25,372 nucleotides of DNA from Candidatus Gastranaerophilales bacterium (GTDB lineage Bacteria > Cyanobacteriota > Vampirovibrionia > Gastranaerophilales > CAJFVJ01). Of this stretch, positions 24,092-25,372 are shown one piece after another (the first letter of the stretch is position 1; every line of letters starts with the position of its first letter). The stretch spans positions 1 to 25,372 of the forward strand of contig JAQUTS010000005.1 in NCBI GenBank assembly GCA_028694275.1, given 5' to 3'. The translations under genes and the position numbers were made by a program. The notes beneath the pieces were generated by a model. The model saw only the letters and a program-made list of their open reading frames with translations, had not been told where the DNA came from and did not search any database.

Positions 24092-24138
24092 ACATAGTAT
24101 TAAAAACATTTGTTGTTCAACAATTGCGTATACTATGT
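24092..24138. repeat. Two-tier inverted repeat near the cca 3' end
   Basis: ACATAGTAT (24092-24100) pairs with ATACTATGT (24130-24138). Inside it TTGTTG (24110-24115) pairs with CAACAA (24118-24123) around TT. The result is a 47-base hairpin with an internal loop, six bases from the cca stop. No U-tract follows on either side. Confidence 0.6.
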
Positions 24139-24144
24139 AATAAT

Positions 24145-25372
24145 TTAATATAATTTTACATTCTTTACGAATTCCAAGGCTTCAGTTTTGGTGTTTATAT
24201 CCCCTGAAAGCTGGGCTTCCTTGAGTTCTTTGATGATTTTTCCGAGATCTTTTCCTTCTTTTATTTCAAGAAGCTCCATTATTTCTTCACCTGAGAGAAG
24301 TTTTTCGATGGGTTTCATTGTTTCTTTTGCGGTTTTGTATTTTTCGAGCAAAAGTTCAAGCCCTTGAATATTTTTTTGTATAATTTCATCTGTTATTTCT
24401 TCACCTTTGGCTGAGAGTCTATCGGCTTTGGCTAGCAAAATCACATCTATGGTTTCATCTTCCAATCTTCTGAACATTCTTAGTATGGCTTTTTCAGTTA
24501 CTTCTGATCGCAAAAGGTGTGATGGGTAAATGTGATGTTTTATGAGTTTTGATATGTATTTTGTTTGATTGTTGCTGTATTTGAGTTTTTTTAGGATTTT
24601 TTTTGCAAAATCCGCCCCTATTTCGTCATGCCTTATGAATCTGTGTCGTCCCGTATCGGCTTCAATTTCCCATGTTTGAGGTTTACCTATGTCATGCAAA
24701 AGAGTGGCCAATTTCAAAAAAGCCAATCTGCTTATACCAAGGATGAAGTCTTTGTGCATATGTTCTTGAACCCATTTGGGCTCGGTGTTTATGAATACTT
24801 CAAGTTGCCTTACTGTCTCAATGGAATGGTCAATAAGATCAAGATGGTGGTGGGAATTTTTGGGGATAGTTTCTTGTTCTTTAAGCTCAGCAAAAATTTC
24901 ATACAAAAATTCGTTATCTTTCATCATTTGTAAGATTTCTGCTGACTTAGCACCTTCTAAAAGTTTCAAAAATTCAATTTGAATGCGTTCTTTTGCGGTA
25001 TTGTTTTGATTAAGTAGATGACTGTGTTTTTGGAGCATTTCTTGGGTTTTAGATTCTATTGTCAGGTTGTATTTTGATGCGAAACGATAAGCTCTAAGCA
25101 CTCGCAAAGGGTCATCGGTGAGGTTTTTTTCATCAAAAACTTTCAAAATTTTATTTTGAAGATCTTTTTGTCCGTCAAAAATATCTATGACAGTTCCATT
25201 TTGTATGTCACATCCCATTGCATTTATCGAAAAATCACGTCTTGATAGGTCTTCTTCTATTGTTTTTCCGACACATTTGGCAAAATCAACGAAGTTTTTT
25301 TTATCAGGCATAACTACGCGTGCAATTTCGTTTATGGAATCAAGCAAGACAAAATGCCCTTTGACTTTATTT
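24145..25372 (-). CDS. cca: tRNA nucleotidyltransferase/poly(A) polymerase family protein with HD domain, 5' end outside window
   Basis: Members add the CCA end to tRNAs or A tails to RNA. About 408 C-terminal residues are present. The frame runs off the right edge, reading GHFVLLDSINEIARVV at the boundary, so the TTG at 25347 is not the start. The catalytic GG...RD and DxD motifs should lie just outside. Seen here are DLSRRDFSINAM, VIDIFDGQKDL and TDDPLRVLRAYRFASKYN of the class II head and neck domains. An HD domain follows (LATLLHDIGKPQTW, RFIRHDEIGA, LIKHHI). The HD domain is common in bacterial CCA-adding enzymes. CCA- and A-adding enzymes cannot be told apart from this part alone, so the symbol is tentative. 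A terminator lies at 23985-24010. Confidence 0.9.
   Translation of the reverse strand, partial: NKVKGHFVLLDSINEIARVVMPDKKNFVDFAKCVGKTIEEDLSRRDFSINAMGCDIQNGTVIDIFDGQKDLQNKILKVFDEKNLTDDPLRVLRAYRFASKYNLTIESKTQEMLQKHSHLLNQNNTAKERIQIEFLKLLEGAKSAEILQMMKDNEFLYEIFAELKEQETIPKNSHHHLDLIDHSIETVRQLEVFINTEPKWVQEHMHKDFILGISRLAFLKLATLLHDIGKPQTWEIEADTGRHRFIRHDEIGADFAKKILKKLKYSNNQTKYISKLIKHHIYPSHLLRSEVTEKAILRMFRRLEDETIDVILLAKADRLSAKGEEITDEIIQKNIQGLELLLEKYKTAKETMKPIEKLLSGEEIMELLEIKEGKDLGKIIKELKEAQLSGDINTKTEALEFVKNVKLY

Overview
The window is low-GC bacterial DNA with tightly packed genes, many of them overlapping. The best clue to the organism is the ATP synthase cluster. Subunits run a, c, b', b, delta, alpha, gamma, with two different b-type subunits and no beta or epsilon genes. 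That is the split arrangement of cyanobacteria. The only other energy gene present is a fermentative pyruvate:ferredoxin oxidoreductase, and nothing in the window is photosynthetic. The combination suggests a non-photosynthetic relative of cyanobacteria (Vampirovibrionia/'Melainabacteria', for example Gastranaerophilales). This assignment is inferred from gene order and sequence, not from a database search.

Layout. 1-2285 (-): uvrA, cut by the left edge. 2345-2602 (+): orphan GIY-YIG nuclease-like gene, divergent from uvrA. 2774-7831 (+): atpB-atpE-atpF'-atpF-atpH-atpA-atpG. 7828-9536 (-): a hypothetical gene preceded by a gene resembling a RelA/SpoT synthetase domain, with a Shine-Dalgarno-hiding inverted repeat between them. 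9847-13380 (+): nifJ, ended by a strong terminator. 13441-13960: a palindrome-rich non-coding island. 14008-15810 (+): lepA, possibly leaderless. 15807-19197 (-): a divergent, membrane-tailed GH77-like gene followed by two tandem thymidylate-kinase-like genes. 19298-22878 (+): a six-helix membrane protein, miaA and mnmG in an overlapping operon; mnmG carries a one-base frameshift. 23296-23898 (+): a divergent Fe/Mn superoxide dismutase behind a long leader rich in inverted repeats. 24145-25372 (-): a tRNA nucleotidyltransferase/poly(A) polymerase family gene, cut by the right edge.

Most genes are housekeeping: energy conservation (atp, nifJ), DNA repair (uvrA), translation and tRNA maturation (lepA, miaA, mnmG, cca), and oxygen defence (sod). 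The less ordinary parts are the RelA/SpoT-like gene pair, the membrane-tailed GH77-like protein transcribed with two unusual Tmk paralogues, the palindromic island, the structured region before sod, and the broken mnmG. I saw no tRNA or rRNA gene, CRISPR array, transposase or phage gene.
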